Origin: an uncultured Bacteroidales bacterium
GTDB lineage: Bacteria; Bacteroidota; Bacteroidia; Bacteroidales; WCHB1-69
Length of the DNA stretch: 64,000 nucleotides
Reading direction: 5' to 3'
Assembly: GCA_900315705.1 (NCBI GenBank)
Contig: ONAB01000016.1
Location: forward strand, 1-64,000
Shown: piece after piece, positions 54,264 through 63,000 of the stretch
How the letters are laid out: each line of letters opens with the position of its first letter
Position numbering within the stretch: the first letter of the stretch is position 1
Made by a program: the position numbers and the translations under genes
The notes under the pieces: model-generated
What the model was told of the DNA's origin: nothing
What the model saw: only the letters and a program-made list of their open reading frames with translations
The model's database searches: none

Positions 54264-55049
54264 CTAATAATCTTTCTTAAATACGAATATATATTCGTGT
54301 TTGAATAAAAAGTAGTCACTTTTCATCGCACGATATTTCCAAATATTTTGTGCACCAAGTTTACCACGATTCCCTTCTATGTTCTTCACAAGAATACCTT
54401 TCAACTTCACCTTGAAATTCTTCTTTAACATATACATCACATAAAAGCCCAAAGGAATCACTTCACTCTTTTTATAGATGTCACCCATAACAACCGCAAA
54501 GTATTTTCCTTTAGCCAGATACGTTAATCCGTTTTCAAATGCCACATGCAATTTATCAATATACAAATTAACGTCAGCTATGTTGGACAAATCTTCTTTT
54601 TTCTCTGTAAAATTAATTATGTCCAAATATGGGGGATGAGCAATCAGAAAATCTACATTATCTTTAGCAATGTCTTTTTGATACCGCAGCATACATTGAT
54701 CAAAGAGATTGGAATCAGTAACATCGCAATTATTAATGTAATATTTAATACTATCAACCCCTGCCATTTTATCGTTCACATATTGTATGATTTCTTCATT
54801 TATGTCAAAACCAACATAGTTACGCTTAAGACTCTCACACTCAAAAAGGGTTGTTCCACTACCAGTAAACAATTCTAAAACGGTATCACCCTCATTCGTA
54901 TAACGTCTGATGAGCTGATTGGGAATTTGAGGCACAAAATTACCGTGGTAAACATTGGCGTGCTTGCCACTTTTATCCCTTTCATTAATAATCCAAAGAC
55001 TATCAACATTAATATCTTCTTCTTTCCAATTTTCTTTATCTATGTTCAT
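54264..55049 (-). CDS. DNA methyltransferase, N4/N6 (beta-type) class
   Basis: 261 residues from ATG 55049 (MNIDKENWKEEDI). The SAM motif is LELFTGSGTT at 58-67 and the catalytic motif is HPPYLDI at 138-144, with His at the position usually held by Asp, Asn or Ser. The HPPY variant occurs in some site-specific methyltransferases, as far as I recall. First gene of the four-gene operon. Confidence 0.85.
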   Translation of the reverse strand: MNIDKENWKEEDINVDSLWIINERDKSGKHANVYHGNFVPQIPNQLIRRYTNEGDTVLELFTGSGTTLFECESLKRNYVGFDINEEIIQYVNDKMAGVDSIKYYINNCDVTDSNLFDQCMLRYQKDIAKDNVDFLIAHPPYLDIINFTEKKEDLSNIADVNLYIDKLHVAFENGLTYLAKGKYFAVVMGDIYKKSEVIPLGFYVMYMLKKNFKVKLKGILVKNIEGNRGKLGAQNIWKYRAMKSDYFLFKHEYIFVFKKDY

Positions 55050-55200
55050 ATTGTTATTGTTAAAAAACTGATTCACCAAAAAAAGTTACTTTCGTTCATA
55101 ACAACCATTGCATAAAGAGTATTATTTCGTCAAAACACCAACTGCGTCCTCAAGTCCAAATTTCTCCTTATCATCATTGATTCGAACAAACACACAACCG

Positions 55201-55208
55201 CAAAAATA
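55201..55208 (-). promoter_or_regulatory. -7 promoter element, probably for the restriction-modification operon
   Basis: Minus-strand TATTTTTG followed by CGG, about 150 bases upstream of ATG 55049 and just after the tsaE stop. Confidence 0.4.
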
Positions 55209-55237
55209 CAAAAAAAAACAATTACCGAACTTCTTCA

Positions 55238-55648
55238 TCAGTACTTGAACAATCTCGTGTCATCGTCCACCCGCTCAATCGTGATGGGAACAAAATCCCC
55301 TTGCAGGATCTCCTCCACCTTCTCGGTCCACTCGATGAAACAGTAGTGGCCGCTGTAGAGGTACTCCTCAAAGCCCACGCGGGTGGCGTCGGCGGGCTCG
55401 TCAATGCGATAGAAATCAAAATGATAGAGGGGCTCGCCCGCCTCGGTCCAATACTCGTTGATGATGGCAAAGGTGGGCGACGAGGTAACATCGCGCACAC
55501 CCAACGAGCGGCACAGGGCCTTGATAAGGGTGGTCTTGCCCGCTCCCATCTCTCCGTAGAATCCGAACACGCGCTCCTCGGGATGAGCCTTCAGGATGGC
55601 CTCGGCCACCTGGTCCAATTGTTCTTCCGTTGCCTTTATTGCTTGCAT
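55238..55648 (-). CDS. tsaE: tRNA N6-threonylcarbamoyladenosine ATPase TsaE
   Basis: 136 residues. The P-loop GEMGAGKTTLIKAL near residue 32 and the conserved SSPTFAIINEY and YHFDFYRI follow the family. With TsaB and TsaD it makes t6A37 in tRNAs. The start codon overlaps the stop of the kinase gene (TAATG), and both follow nadE. Confidence 0.95.
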   Translation of the reverse strand: MQAIKATEEQLDQVAEAILKAHPEERVFGFYGEMGAGKTTLIKALCRSLGVRDVTSSPTFAIINEYWTEAGEPLYHFDFYRIDEPADATRVGFEEYLYSGHYCFIEWTEKVEEILQGDFVPITIERVDDDTRLFKY

Positions 55649-56496
55649 TATGATAGTTTTTTGTAATAATCAATCAGTTTGTCCATCGGGGCATCCACAA
55701 TATCGTCCACGCGACACTCCTCCATCACCGCCGCCTCGCGCACCACATCCTGGAAATGGTAGGCCACGGAGCCGGAAAGCTGCCACGGCAAATCCTCGCC
55801 CTGGAAGCAGCTCTTCTGCGTGGCGAAGAAGGTCCGGAAAGCCTCCAAGGCCAGCCCGTGCATAAAGGGATGGCCGAGATGCTGCTGCACAAAGGGCGCC
55901 AGCGAGGCCATCATCCGATTGGGCTCGGGCTCGCGATAGAGTCTGTGGATAACCTTGTCCCGTGACAGTTCGTGCGAGCGCTCCAGGTCAGAGGCCAGCT
56001 CAGCAGGGAGGGTTCCCCGCAGGTAGGCCGTGAGAAGCTGTTTTCCAAGGAACGTGCCGCTGCCCTCATCGCCGAGCATATAGCCCAACGAGGGGGCGCT
56101 GCGCACAATGGAGGTGCCGTCGAAGAAGCAGGAGGCCGCGCCCGTGCCCAGGATAGCCACGATAGAGCGAGTGCCGCGACTCAGCGCGTGGCACACCGCC
56201 ATCAGGTCGGAATAGACCTGTATGCTGGCGTTGGGAAAGAAACGGGAGATGAGCTCCCCCATCAGGGCCGCGTTGCGGGGGGCCATACAGCCTGCCCCAT
56301 AGTAGTCGATGGCGGCGATGGTCGTCTCGCGCGGACATATCGCCACGAACCCTGCAAACACCTGCAGGATATCGGTTTCGGTGCAATAGTTGGGATTGAT
56401 GCCCCGATCCACGTGCTGCAGCGTCACCGCGCCCTCCGTAAGAAGGGTAAAAGCCGTCTTGGTGGCCCCGGCGTCAATGAGGAGATGGGAGGACAT
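55648..56496 (-). CDS. BadF/BadG-type ATPase, probable N-acetylglucosamine or MurNAc kinase
   Basis: 282 residues of the ASKHA fold: LLIDAGATKTAFTLL at the start (phosphate 1), ILGTGAASCFFDG (phosphate 2) and LGYMLGDEGSGTFLG, the signature of BadF-type sugar kinases. In Bacteroidetes such proteins often phosphorylate amino sugars. Lies between nadE and tsaE in one operon. Confidence 0.85.
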   Translation of the reverse strand: MSSHLLIDAGATKTAFTLLTEGAVTLQHVDRGINPNYCTETDILQVFAGFVAICPRETTIAAIDYYGAGCMAPRNAALMGELISRFFPNASIQVYSDLMAVCHALSRGTRSIVAILGTGAASCFFDGTSIVRSAPSLGYMLGDEGSGTFLGKQLLTAYLRGTLPAELASDLERSHELSRDKVIHRLYREPEPNRMMASLAPFVQQHLGHPFMHGLALEAFRTFFATQKSCFQGEDLPWQLSGSVAYHFQDVVREAAVMEECRVDDIVDAPMDKLIDYYKKLS

Positions 56497-56508
56497 ACTT
56501 CCGCGTTT

Positions 56509-57342
56509 TTATTCTTGCATCAGAATGGCCCGCGAAATGCCCATCGGGTTCTGTCGCTTGTATTCAGAGGCGAAATAGCGTTGGATGAGCACGTGGTCGC
56601 GAAGCGACTCGTCACCCTGGAAGAAGGCGGCGAAGACCTTGTCGGCCTCGAAATAGTTGGGCACGCCGAGTTGCTCGCAGTCCGACTGGCTGATGCCGAG
56701 GCCGTCCACGGGGGTGGCGTCGATGCAAGATTGGAGGGCGGCGCGCTGAGCCTCGTTCTCCTCGCGCAAGAGGAACGTGGCCAGGTTATAGACCTCCGTT
56801 TTCCAGAGGTGCTGCATCGGGGCATAGTCGCCCACATCGCCGTGGAGGGTCCAGAATCCCGTCAGGAACTCGGTGTAGTTGTCGGTGGAGATGACCATAC
56901 CGCGGTGCAGCTGGGCCAGATCGAAGAGCACCATCATCCGCATACGGGCCTTCATATTGCCCTGGCGGAGCTTGGAGAGGTGACTGTCGTCGAATTGCAC
57001 CAGCAGTTTCTTGTTTTCGAGGAAGGTGCCGGTGATGTCGAGGTGCTCGAAATCGTGACAGAAGGCACGGCCCACGGCTATGGAGCGCTGGATCTCGTCC
57101 TCCTTGTTGGTCTCGATGGTGATGGAGCGTCCGATGAGGGGGATGTGCAGCTGTTCGCACACGGGTTGCAGCAGGGCGGCGCACAGAGCGCTATCGATGC
57201 CGCCGGAGATGCCGAGCACCAGCGACTGGAGGCGGCTTTTCTCCACATATTCCAAAACGGTCTGGCGGATCTGGCGGGCCAACAGGTCCATCGTCTCGTC
57301 GCCCGACATAAACGGGAAGTAGGATTGGTCAGGAATGGTCAT
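56509..57342 (-). CDS. nadE: NAD+ synthase
   Basis: 277 residues. The N-type ATP pyrophosphatase motif GISGGIDSALCAALL is near residue 44; STDNYTEFLTGFWTLHGD is the NH3-dependent-type motif with GDVGDYAP. No glutaminase domain is fused, so ammonia is the probable nitrogen source. It is the first gene of the nadE-kinase-tsaE operon. Confidence 0.95.
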   Translation of the reverse strand: MTIPDQSYFPFMSGDETMDLLARQIRQTVLEYVEKSRLQSLVLGISGGIDSALCAALLQPVCEQLHIPLIGRSITIETNKEDEIQRSIAVGRAFCHDFEHLDITGTFLENKKLLVQFDDSHLSKLRQGNMKARMRMMVLFDLAQLHRGMVISTDNYTEFLTGFWTLHGDVGDYAPMQHLWKTEVYNLATFLLREENEAQRAALQSCIDATPVDGLGISQSDCEQLGVPNYFEADKVFAAFFQGDESLRDHVLIQRYFASEYKRQNPMGISRAILMQE

Positions 57343-57394
57343 TTCTCACAAAGGTTAAATAAGACATCGCGGAAAGGATTCCGCATCAAGGCTG

Positions 57395-57402
57395 CAAAAA
57401 TA
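57395..57402 (-). promoter_or_regulatory. -7 promoter element for nadE
   Basis: Minus-strand TATTTTTG followed by CAGC, 53 bases upstream of the nadE ATG. Confidence 0.5.
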
Positions 57403-57666
57403 AACAAAATTTCGTTCTCACGAGGCAATCTCTCACCACAGGTATGCCGACATATGCGTAAAGATTATACGGAAAGATGCTTCAAACGTCCGTCACGGTT
57501 AGGAACGGTTACGGGAAAACGCTGTCGTGCTAGTTGACTGCGTTTTCATCTTCCTTAATACCGCGACAACGATAGAAGTGGTTATGAGCACGCCAGTGCG
57601 AAATTTGAACGGATAGCGTGCCCGGTCGCCCTGAAACAACCCTTGAACTATCATATATACAGGATA
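57403..57666. other. Non-coding boundary between nadE and the RHS locus
   Basis: About 260 bases without a credible gene on either strand. No repeats or hairpins stand out. It lies where core DNA gives way to the AT-richer RHS region. Confidence 0.4.
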
Positions 57667-58164
57667 TTAATATAAAATACCTAAAAACAACATCCAATTA
57701 AGAGCGAAAACGCCTACCAATACAAGAATTGTGAATACAGTAATAAATTTCCATTTTTTCTTACACTTTAAAGAATCTCGCTCGAATATGTTATAATACT
57801 TCACTACTTGATTTTCTTTTAGCAAGAAAAAATAATCGAGAACAACGATTGGCACAACTGACACAATGAGAACTATAATAATCATAACGGGCGCTGATTG
57901 AATTCCTTTGGAAAAAAACATCCCAACAGGAAAAAGACCTATTCCAAAGAAAAGCTCAAATCCTCTCAATGTCATTCCATAATCGTTTGGGGAGAAAAAA
58001 CGGGACACTGTTGTACTATCAATTTTTTTGATGTTTTTTTTCTTTAGAAGAAAAGTTCGTGTTTTTTCAAATTTAAGAAAAAAAGCCACAAGCCAACGCA
58101 TTTGAAAGAAAACCACAAGTTGATAGAATATTCTATTATAAAAATATTCAAAAGGTCTATTCAT
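57667..58164 (-). CDS. Multi-span membrane protein, candidate immunity protein for the displaced RHS tip
   Basis: 165 residues from ATG 58164 (MNRPFEYFYNRIFYQL). About four hydrophobic segments: near 14-30, 70-88 (FELFFGIGLFPVGMFF), 92-115 (VMIIIVLIVSVVPIVVLDYFF) and 140-160. Lysine-rich stretches lie between them. No known family. It starts 13 bases after the RHS tip gene; immunity proteins of pore-forming toxins are typically small inner-membrane proteins, which fits. Confidence 0.6.
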   Translation of the reverse strand: MNRPFEYFYNRIFYQLVVFFQMRWLVAFFLKFEKTRTFLLKKKNIKKIDSTTVSRFFSPNDYGMTLRGFELFFGIGLFPVGMFFSKGIQSAPVMIIIVLIVSVVPIVVLDYFFLLKENQVVKYYNIFERDSLKCKKKWKFITVFTILVLVGVFALNWMLFLGILY

Positions 58165-58177
58165 AATATACTTTGCA

Positions 58178-59353
58178 TTAATATTTTTTCTTGTTGATCG
58201 AATTATAGGTGTCAATTCCAATTTTAGAACCTACTTCAGATCCCCAAAAGCCAAAAGCAACTCCACCAATGACCCCACCAACAATGGAGCCATATGGACC
58301 TGCAGATGCTCCCAAAGAGACTCCTAACTTCATACCGATTAAAGCACTCCCCCAACCTCCAACACTACTGCCCAAAGAAGAATAAGAATTAACACCAAAT
58401 CGTCCACCATCTAAAACTTTATAGCTGTATGTGAAATCTGCAATGTCCATCGTTATATTGAATGCATACATACCTCGGGTAACATTCGTTGAATAAAACG
58501 ATTTTATTCCTCCTTTAACCTGCCGTGTTTGAATAGAGTATCCATTGTTTTTTAATGATTTAGTGAGATTGTAAGATAACTTTTGTTGTTGAGGGTTCGA
58601 TAAGCAATTCCATCCTTTGGCACTACCAGAATAAGCATCTGAGACAGCACCAAAAAAAGATTTAGAGTAATCATTTGTTGATAATGGAGGTGGAGCTTGT
58701 ATTGAAGAACTCCCTGTATTTAAAAGAGGTTTGGAGTAGTTTTCAAGATTGATTTTATAACCATTAGAAGCATATTCGTTTATAAAATCACTTCTTGATT
58801 TAAATGAAGTCACCATACCGCCAACGTATTGACACATATCCCCTCCCATATCATTAACCCATATTAAAGTCTTGTTTGTATTATCAACAACCCAACCATC
58901 AGGGCTTGTAACCTCTTCCCCATTCGGATCCACCAACTTCACCGGGTTGTTCGCGCAGTACACATACGGGCTCAGAGAAGGATATTTGTCACTCATCGGA
59001 TCGACGCTCAGCCAGATGCTCAAATCGGAGCTGTAATAGCGTGCGCCAAAGTAGCTTAGACCAGTTTCGGAATCCTTTTCTTTTGCGGAGAAGGTGTAAG
59101 ACGAGTGAGCAGTGATCAGTGAACAGTGATTAGAGGAGGTTCCGCCACACGATAGAAACTGGTCGTGGCCACGGGTGACAGATTGTGTGGCGGAATGGCG
59201 GGCAAGGGAAATGCAGGCCGTAGGTCTGCAGGGCTCGGTAGCAAAGGAGCCACACGGGCAAATTCGCACGCCGTAGGTGTGCGGGCACGGGTCGAGTTCC
59301 CACAAGTCTTGGGGATCCATCAATCTATGGCGATATGGCTGGTTGCGGGTCAT
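58178..59353 (-). CDS. Displaced RHS C-terminal tip with glycine-rich toxin domain
   Basis: 391 residues from ATG 59353; a GTG at 59416 is possible, and no start is compelling. Residues ~90-150 are the end of an RHS core (KEKDSETGLSYFGARYYSSD; DPMSDKYPSLSPY; NNPVKLVDPNGE). After the junction the sequence is unique. It ends in a glycine-rich hydrophobic stretch (WGSALIGMKLGVSLGASAG; GGVIGGVAFGFWG) that could insert in membranes. There is no repeat region upstream, so it is an orphan cassette or recombination reserve. Confidence 0.65.
   Translation of the reverse strand: MTRNQPYRHRLMDPQDLWELDPCPHTYGVRICPCGSFATEPCRPTACISLARHSATQSVTRGHDQFLSCGGTSSNHCSLITAHSSYTFSAKEKDSETGLSYFGARYYSSDLSIWLSVDPMSDKYPSLSPYVYCANNPVKLVDPNGEEVTSPDGWVVDNTNKTLIWVNDMGGDMCQYVGGMVTSFKSRSDFINEYASNGYKINLENYSKPLLNTGSSSIQAPPPLSTNDYSKSFFGAVSDAYSGSAKGWNCLSNPQQQKLSYNLTKSLKNNGYSIQTRQVKGGIKSFYSTNVTRGMYAFNITMDIADFTYSYKVLDGGRFGVNSYSSLGSSVGGWGSALIGMKLGVSLGASAGPYGSIVGGVIGGVAFGFWGSEVGSKIGIDTYNSINKKKY
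58917..58945 (-). repeat. RHS junction repeat, copy in the displaced tip
   Basis: A 29-base word identical to 60672-60700. It encodes the VDPNG(E) junction at the end of the RHS core, where the variable tip begins. Confidence 0.85.
59103..59130. repeat. Heptamer tandem repeat inside the RHS tip gene
   Basis: Four 7-base units of the form cagtgaN. Translated on the minus strand they give the HCSLITAHSS segment just before the RHS core. Confidence 0.7.
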
Positions 59354-59531
59354 AAACAGGGTTTTGAGGAAGGGGATGAAAATTTGCGATTTCTTTGTAA
59401 TGATACATACACTCACAATATCATGGTGCGGTAGTCACGTGCCACGAAGATTATAATGTGCCGTCGCTAAACAATGATACAATGTCTTGACTAATCACAT
59501 AATAAGTGTTTTATATTGCACTTGGCAAAAA
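59354..59531. other. Spacer between the displaced tip and the immunity-candidate gene
   Basis: About 115 to 180 bases depending on the start chosen for the tip. I see no promoter word and no remnant of an RHS core. One CATG lies at 59422. Confidence 0.4.
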
Positions 59532-60038
59532 TCATAAGCGTTTAATAACTGTTACCAAAATGGTACCAACAAAAAAAGGTGTTGGCTGTTGCTTTTCAAA
59601 TTTCAGGGTGAAAGTGCTTTTTTGAAGTATGTAATAATATTCTTTTGATGATTTCCTCAAAAATCGATTTCTTTTACCATTGGTCCATCCACGGGGTGGC
59701 TCATCTAGATTTTCACGTTGGATAATCAAATTACCAACTGTTTCAGTATCTTTTGGATTTCGAAATCCAACGGAGTAAATTACTACACTTTTTAATTGTA
59801 GTTCTGTACTGTCGTGATAGACAGAGTCATTAAAGACCAGCCCCGCAAAAAACGCTACGTTAGAATAAGAATTCCTATATTTTAAGAACTCGCGTGGAAC
59901 TTCATATTTGTTACAATTTGAGATATAAAGAGACAGACTGTCGCTTATTTCTACAGTATTAACAAATGTTTCTTGGGCGGACACAACAGTACAACTCAAG
60001 ACAACCACTATAACAATTAACTTTACAATAGATTTCAT
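59532..60038 (-). CDS. Small secreted protein, candidate immunity protein for the RHS metallopeptidase toxin
   Basis: 168 residues with a signal peptide (1-21, ending SAQ) and no recognised domain. It overlaps the toxin gene stop by 4 bases (ATGA), which is typical for a toxin-immunity pair. A periplasmic location would fit a toxin that acts in the periplasm. Its C-terminal strand-rich segment (FTLKFEKQQPTPFFVG) gives no family clue. Confidence 0.6.
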   Translation of the reverse strand: MKSIVKLIVIVVVLSCTVVSAQETFVNTVEISDSLSLYISNCNKYEVPREFLKYRNSYSNVAFFAGLVFNDSVYHDSTELQLKSVVIYSVGFRNPKDTETVGNLIIQRENLDEPPRGWTNGKRNRFLRKSSKEYYYILQKSTFTLKFEKQQPTPFFVGTILVTVIKRL

Positions 60039-63000
60039 TTGAAAAAAAATTCTATTAGAGTTTTTTCATAAACATCCCCCCCTTGTTTGTATCCATTACG
60101 GTATTTTCCATTTGCATTTTGTTTGGAATATTCTAAAAAACCAGAGACAACATTGTTGAATTTTTCACGATTGAAATTACCCAGCAGTAAATAGCTTGCA
60201 TCTCCAAAATACTGCTCATATTCTTTTGAAGAGTTTTCAGATGGTTCGCCATTTACAAGAGGAGAATGCTTTGGAGTAATGATACAATCACCTTCAGCCT
60301 CACATTGCTGAAAAAGAACCGAAAAGGAGAACAGGTTTGCTTCAACCTCGTTAAAAATTGAAGATTCAGACCTGTTTTTGTAGTCTTGATATGCATGAAA
60401 AATTTCATGAGCGGTTGTCCCAACTTCCCTGTCATTACCATTAAGATATATTGTTTTATCCTTAGATGAAAAGCCTCCCTTGCCATCAGACTTAATGTCG
60501 GAACTTACGTGATACAGGCAGTCGCCACCATTCAAGAGATCGATAACAGTCTTTCCAATTTTGGTTTTATATATCTCATTCATCGTATTCCATTTGTCTC
60601 GCGTACTTTCTGAAACGTCATCGGGACAATTTTGCCCTGGATTATATTTATATCCATCAATATCCCACGCCTCCCCATTCGGATCCACCAACTTCACCGG
60701 ATTATCAGCGCAATACGTGTAAGGTGATAACGATGGATATTTTGCACTCATCGGGTCAACACTCAACCAGGGGGCTGCCCAGCCTGTAAGCCTCTGGTCC
60801 ACGAAGTCCTCACCCCAAGGCAGGTAGTGCAGGTGTTGCACGGCAGCGCCATTGGCGTTGGTAATCCAACTGCTGCTGCCAAGGTGGTCAGGGTGATAGA
60901 AATAGAGCGTGGAAACTGCGTCCTGCTGATTGGTGAGCGTGTCCAGATAGGCAAATGCCCCACTATCTGGCTCGGTTAGGGTGGAAGGATAATCCACGTC
61001 ACATGTCACTGCCTGCAACTTCACGTGCACGAGGGAATCACTCACCACGGGAGTGCCGACATCCGCGAACTGTCCCTTCCCCAACTGTGAAGTTATCCTT
61101 TCCGCTTCGGCGTAATAGTGCTTGGTGTAGCCCTGCTGGGTAATGACAAGATATGGAGAAGCATACAGAGTGCCCCCCTCCGGGAGGTAATAGACCGCAC
61201 CAACGCCGTTGATGTTGCTCCAACTCCCCGACCACGTCAGCTTGTAGGTACGCTCGCCGGAAGCGTCGTACTGGTAATAGGAGAAGTGGTCCCTGTCGGC
61301 CACTGTCCGCAGGCGGTTGTCCTCCGTCCAGGTATGCACACGGGTAATGGGTTTCCCAGTAGCGGAGGGCATCACCCAACGGACCAGATTGCCGCAGAGG
61401 TCCCATTGAAAGGAATGGGGGGAGTTTGGCTGAGATCGGTCAGCGATGGAAGAGAGCTGGTTGCCATCCGCATAGCTGTAACGGCAATCGTGGCGTTTTG
61501 TGGAGAGCACGTTGTCGATGAAGACACTCGCATTCTCCGTTTTCTTAAGGATCCTCCCGTTGGCTTCATAGCCCATAGTTTCGCTGAACGGCAGTGAATC
61601 CTGACCGTTGTTCCAAAATCCGTTCGCTGTTGTCAGCCTGTACAGGTTGTCGTAAGTGTAGGAGGCCTCGTAGCGTCCACCCAATCCGTTCACGCCGTCT
61701 GCGGTATTGGAAATGTGCATGATGTTGCCCACACCGTCGTATGTGTAGGAAATGTCCTGCATCTTTGCACCCGAGGCTGCGTAACTGCGCAGGCGGGTGA
61801 GACGCTGCAGGGAGTCGTATTCATAGCGGACCCGCGTGCCGTTGCCGTAAACTACAGAATCCTTGAGTTCAAAGATATTATAGATAACACTGTCGATGTA
61901 TGGGTATCGGAAAGTGACGGTTTCGGGTTCCACAGGCCCAGGTGGGTCACCCGGCGCAACACCACCTCCGCCCAAAATGCCTTCGGGTGCTGTAAGCCCC
62001 CCTTGAATTTGGACAGGTTCCACCATCTCCCAAATATTCCGTGTCACACTTCCATATACCTTGTTGAGCATCCCGCCACGGTCGTATTTGTAATGCACCA
62101 CTTCTCCATCAGGGTAGATCATACTGTCAATGCGGTTCCAGGAATCATAGCTGAATTTGGTTTTGAATGTGTATGCCTGTTGTTCAAATGGTGGGGTAAG
62201 CGTACGGCTATTCTCTGTGATTTCCCCAAGCCTCCCGTACTTGAAAGTCTGGAAGCCTGAACCGTCCTCCAGGAGAACGACACGGCCTCTGCAGTTGTCG
62301 CCCGTAGTGCTGTCGCCGTAGGTGTAGTGCACGTTGTTGGCAGGGTGGTCGGGATATTCCACATCCGTAAGGCGGTTGTGGTCGTAGCGGTATTGTATCG
62401 TCTTGTTGTTCCCGTTGGTATGGCTGACCATATTCCCGGCGGCATCGTACTCGTAAGTGTCAGTACCTGCGTCAGGATGCACACGTTCCGTGATTTGTCC
62501 AAATTTGTCGTATGTATAGGTGGTCGTGAGGTTCATCGGGTCGGTGCTGCTAGTCAGCTGACCGAGCGGATCGTATGAGAATTTCGTCACCGTGTTGCCA
62601 GGTGCCGTCTGCTGCACTTTCAGTCCTCTGGAATCTGTCAGGGTGGTGAGCATGTTCTGTTTGGCATCTGTGGCGGAAGAGAGGAAATACCATTTTCCGC
62701 CTTTCTGCCCGAAGCCGTAATTCATAGCGGTTCTGACCCCGTGCGGCTGGGTCACAAGAATCTGCCTGTCAAGTATGTCGTATGTTGTGGTGGAGGCCAG
62801 TCCGTTTGACGTGTCTGACTGGAAATACGTTTCCGTCAAGATCTCGTCTGTAAACGGGTAAAACTGTCTGACCGCACGGCCAAAGCAGTCATATATGACC
62901 ACTCCTGATACGAGGCTTGTTTCACATCCTCCTACTTCCGCGTCCTTACGGGTCTGCACAATCCGGCCGAAGCCGTCGGCAATCACGGTGGTGTTCAGCG

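Noticed and set aside
51317-55049. This restriction-modification operon as the source of CATG avoidance
   Set aside because: It looks recently acquired and contains three CATG itself. Without known specificity nothing links it to CATG, so I do not claim it.
57403-57666. Remnant of a transposase or tRNA-linked integration site at the edge of the RHS locus
   Set aside because: No tRNA end, inverted repeat or transposase-like translation could be found in this stretch.
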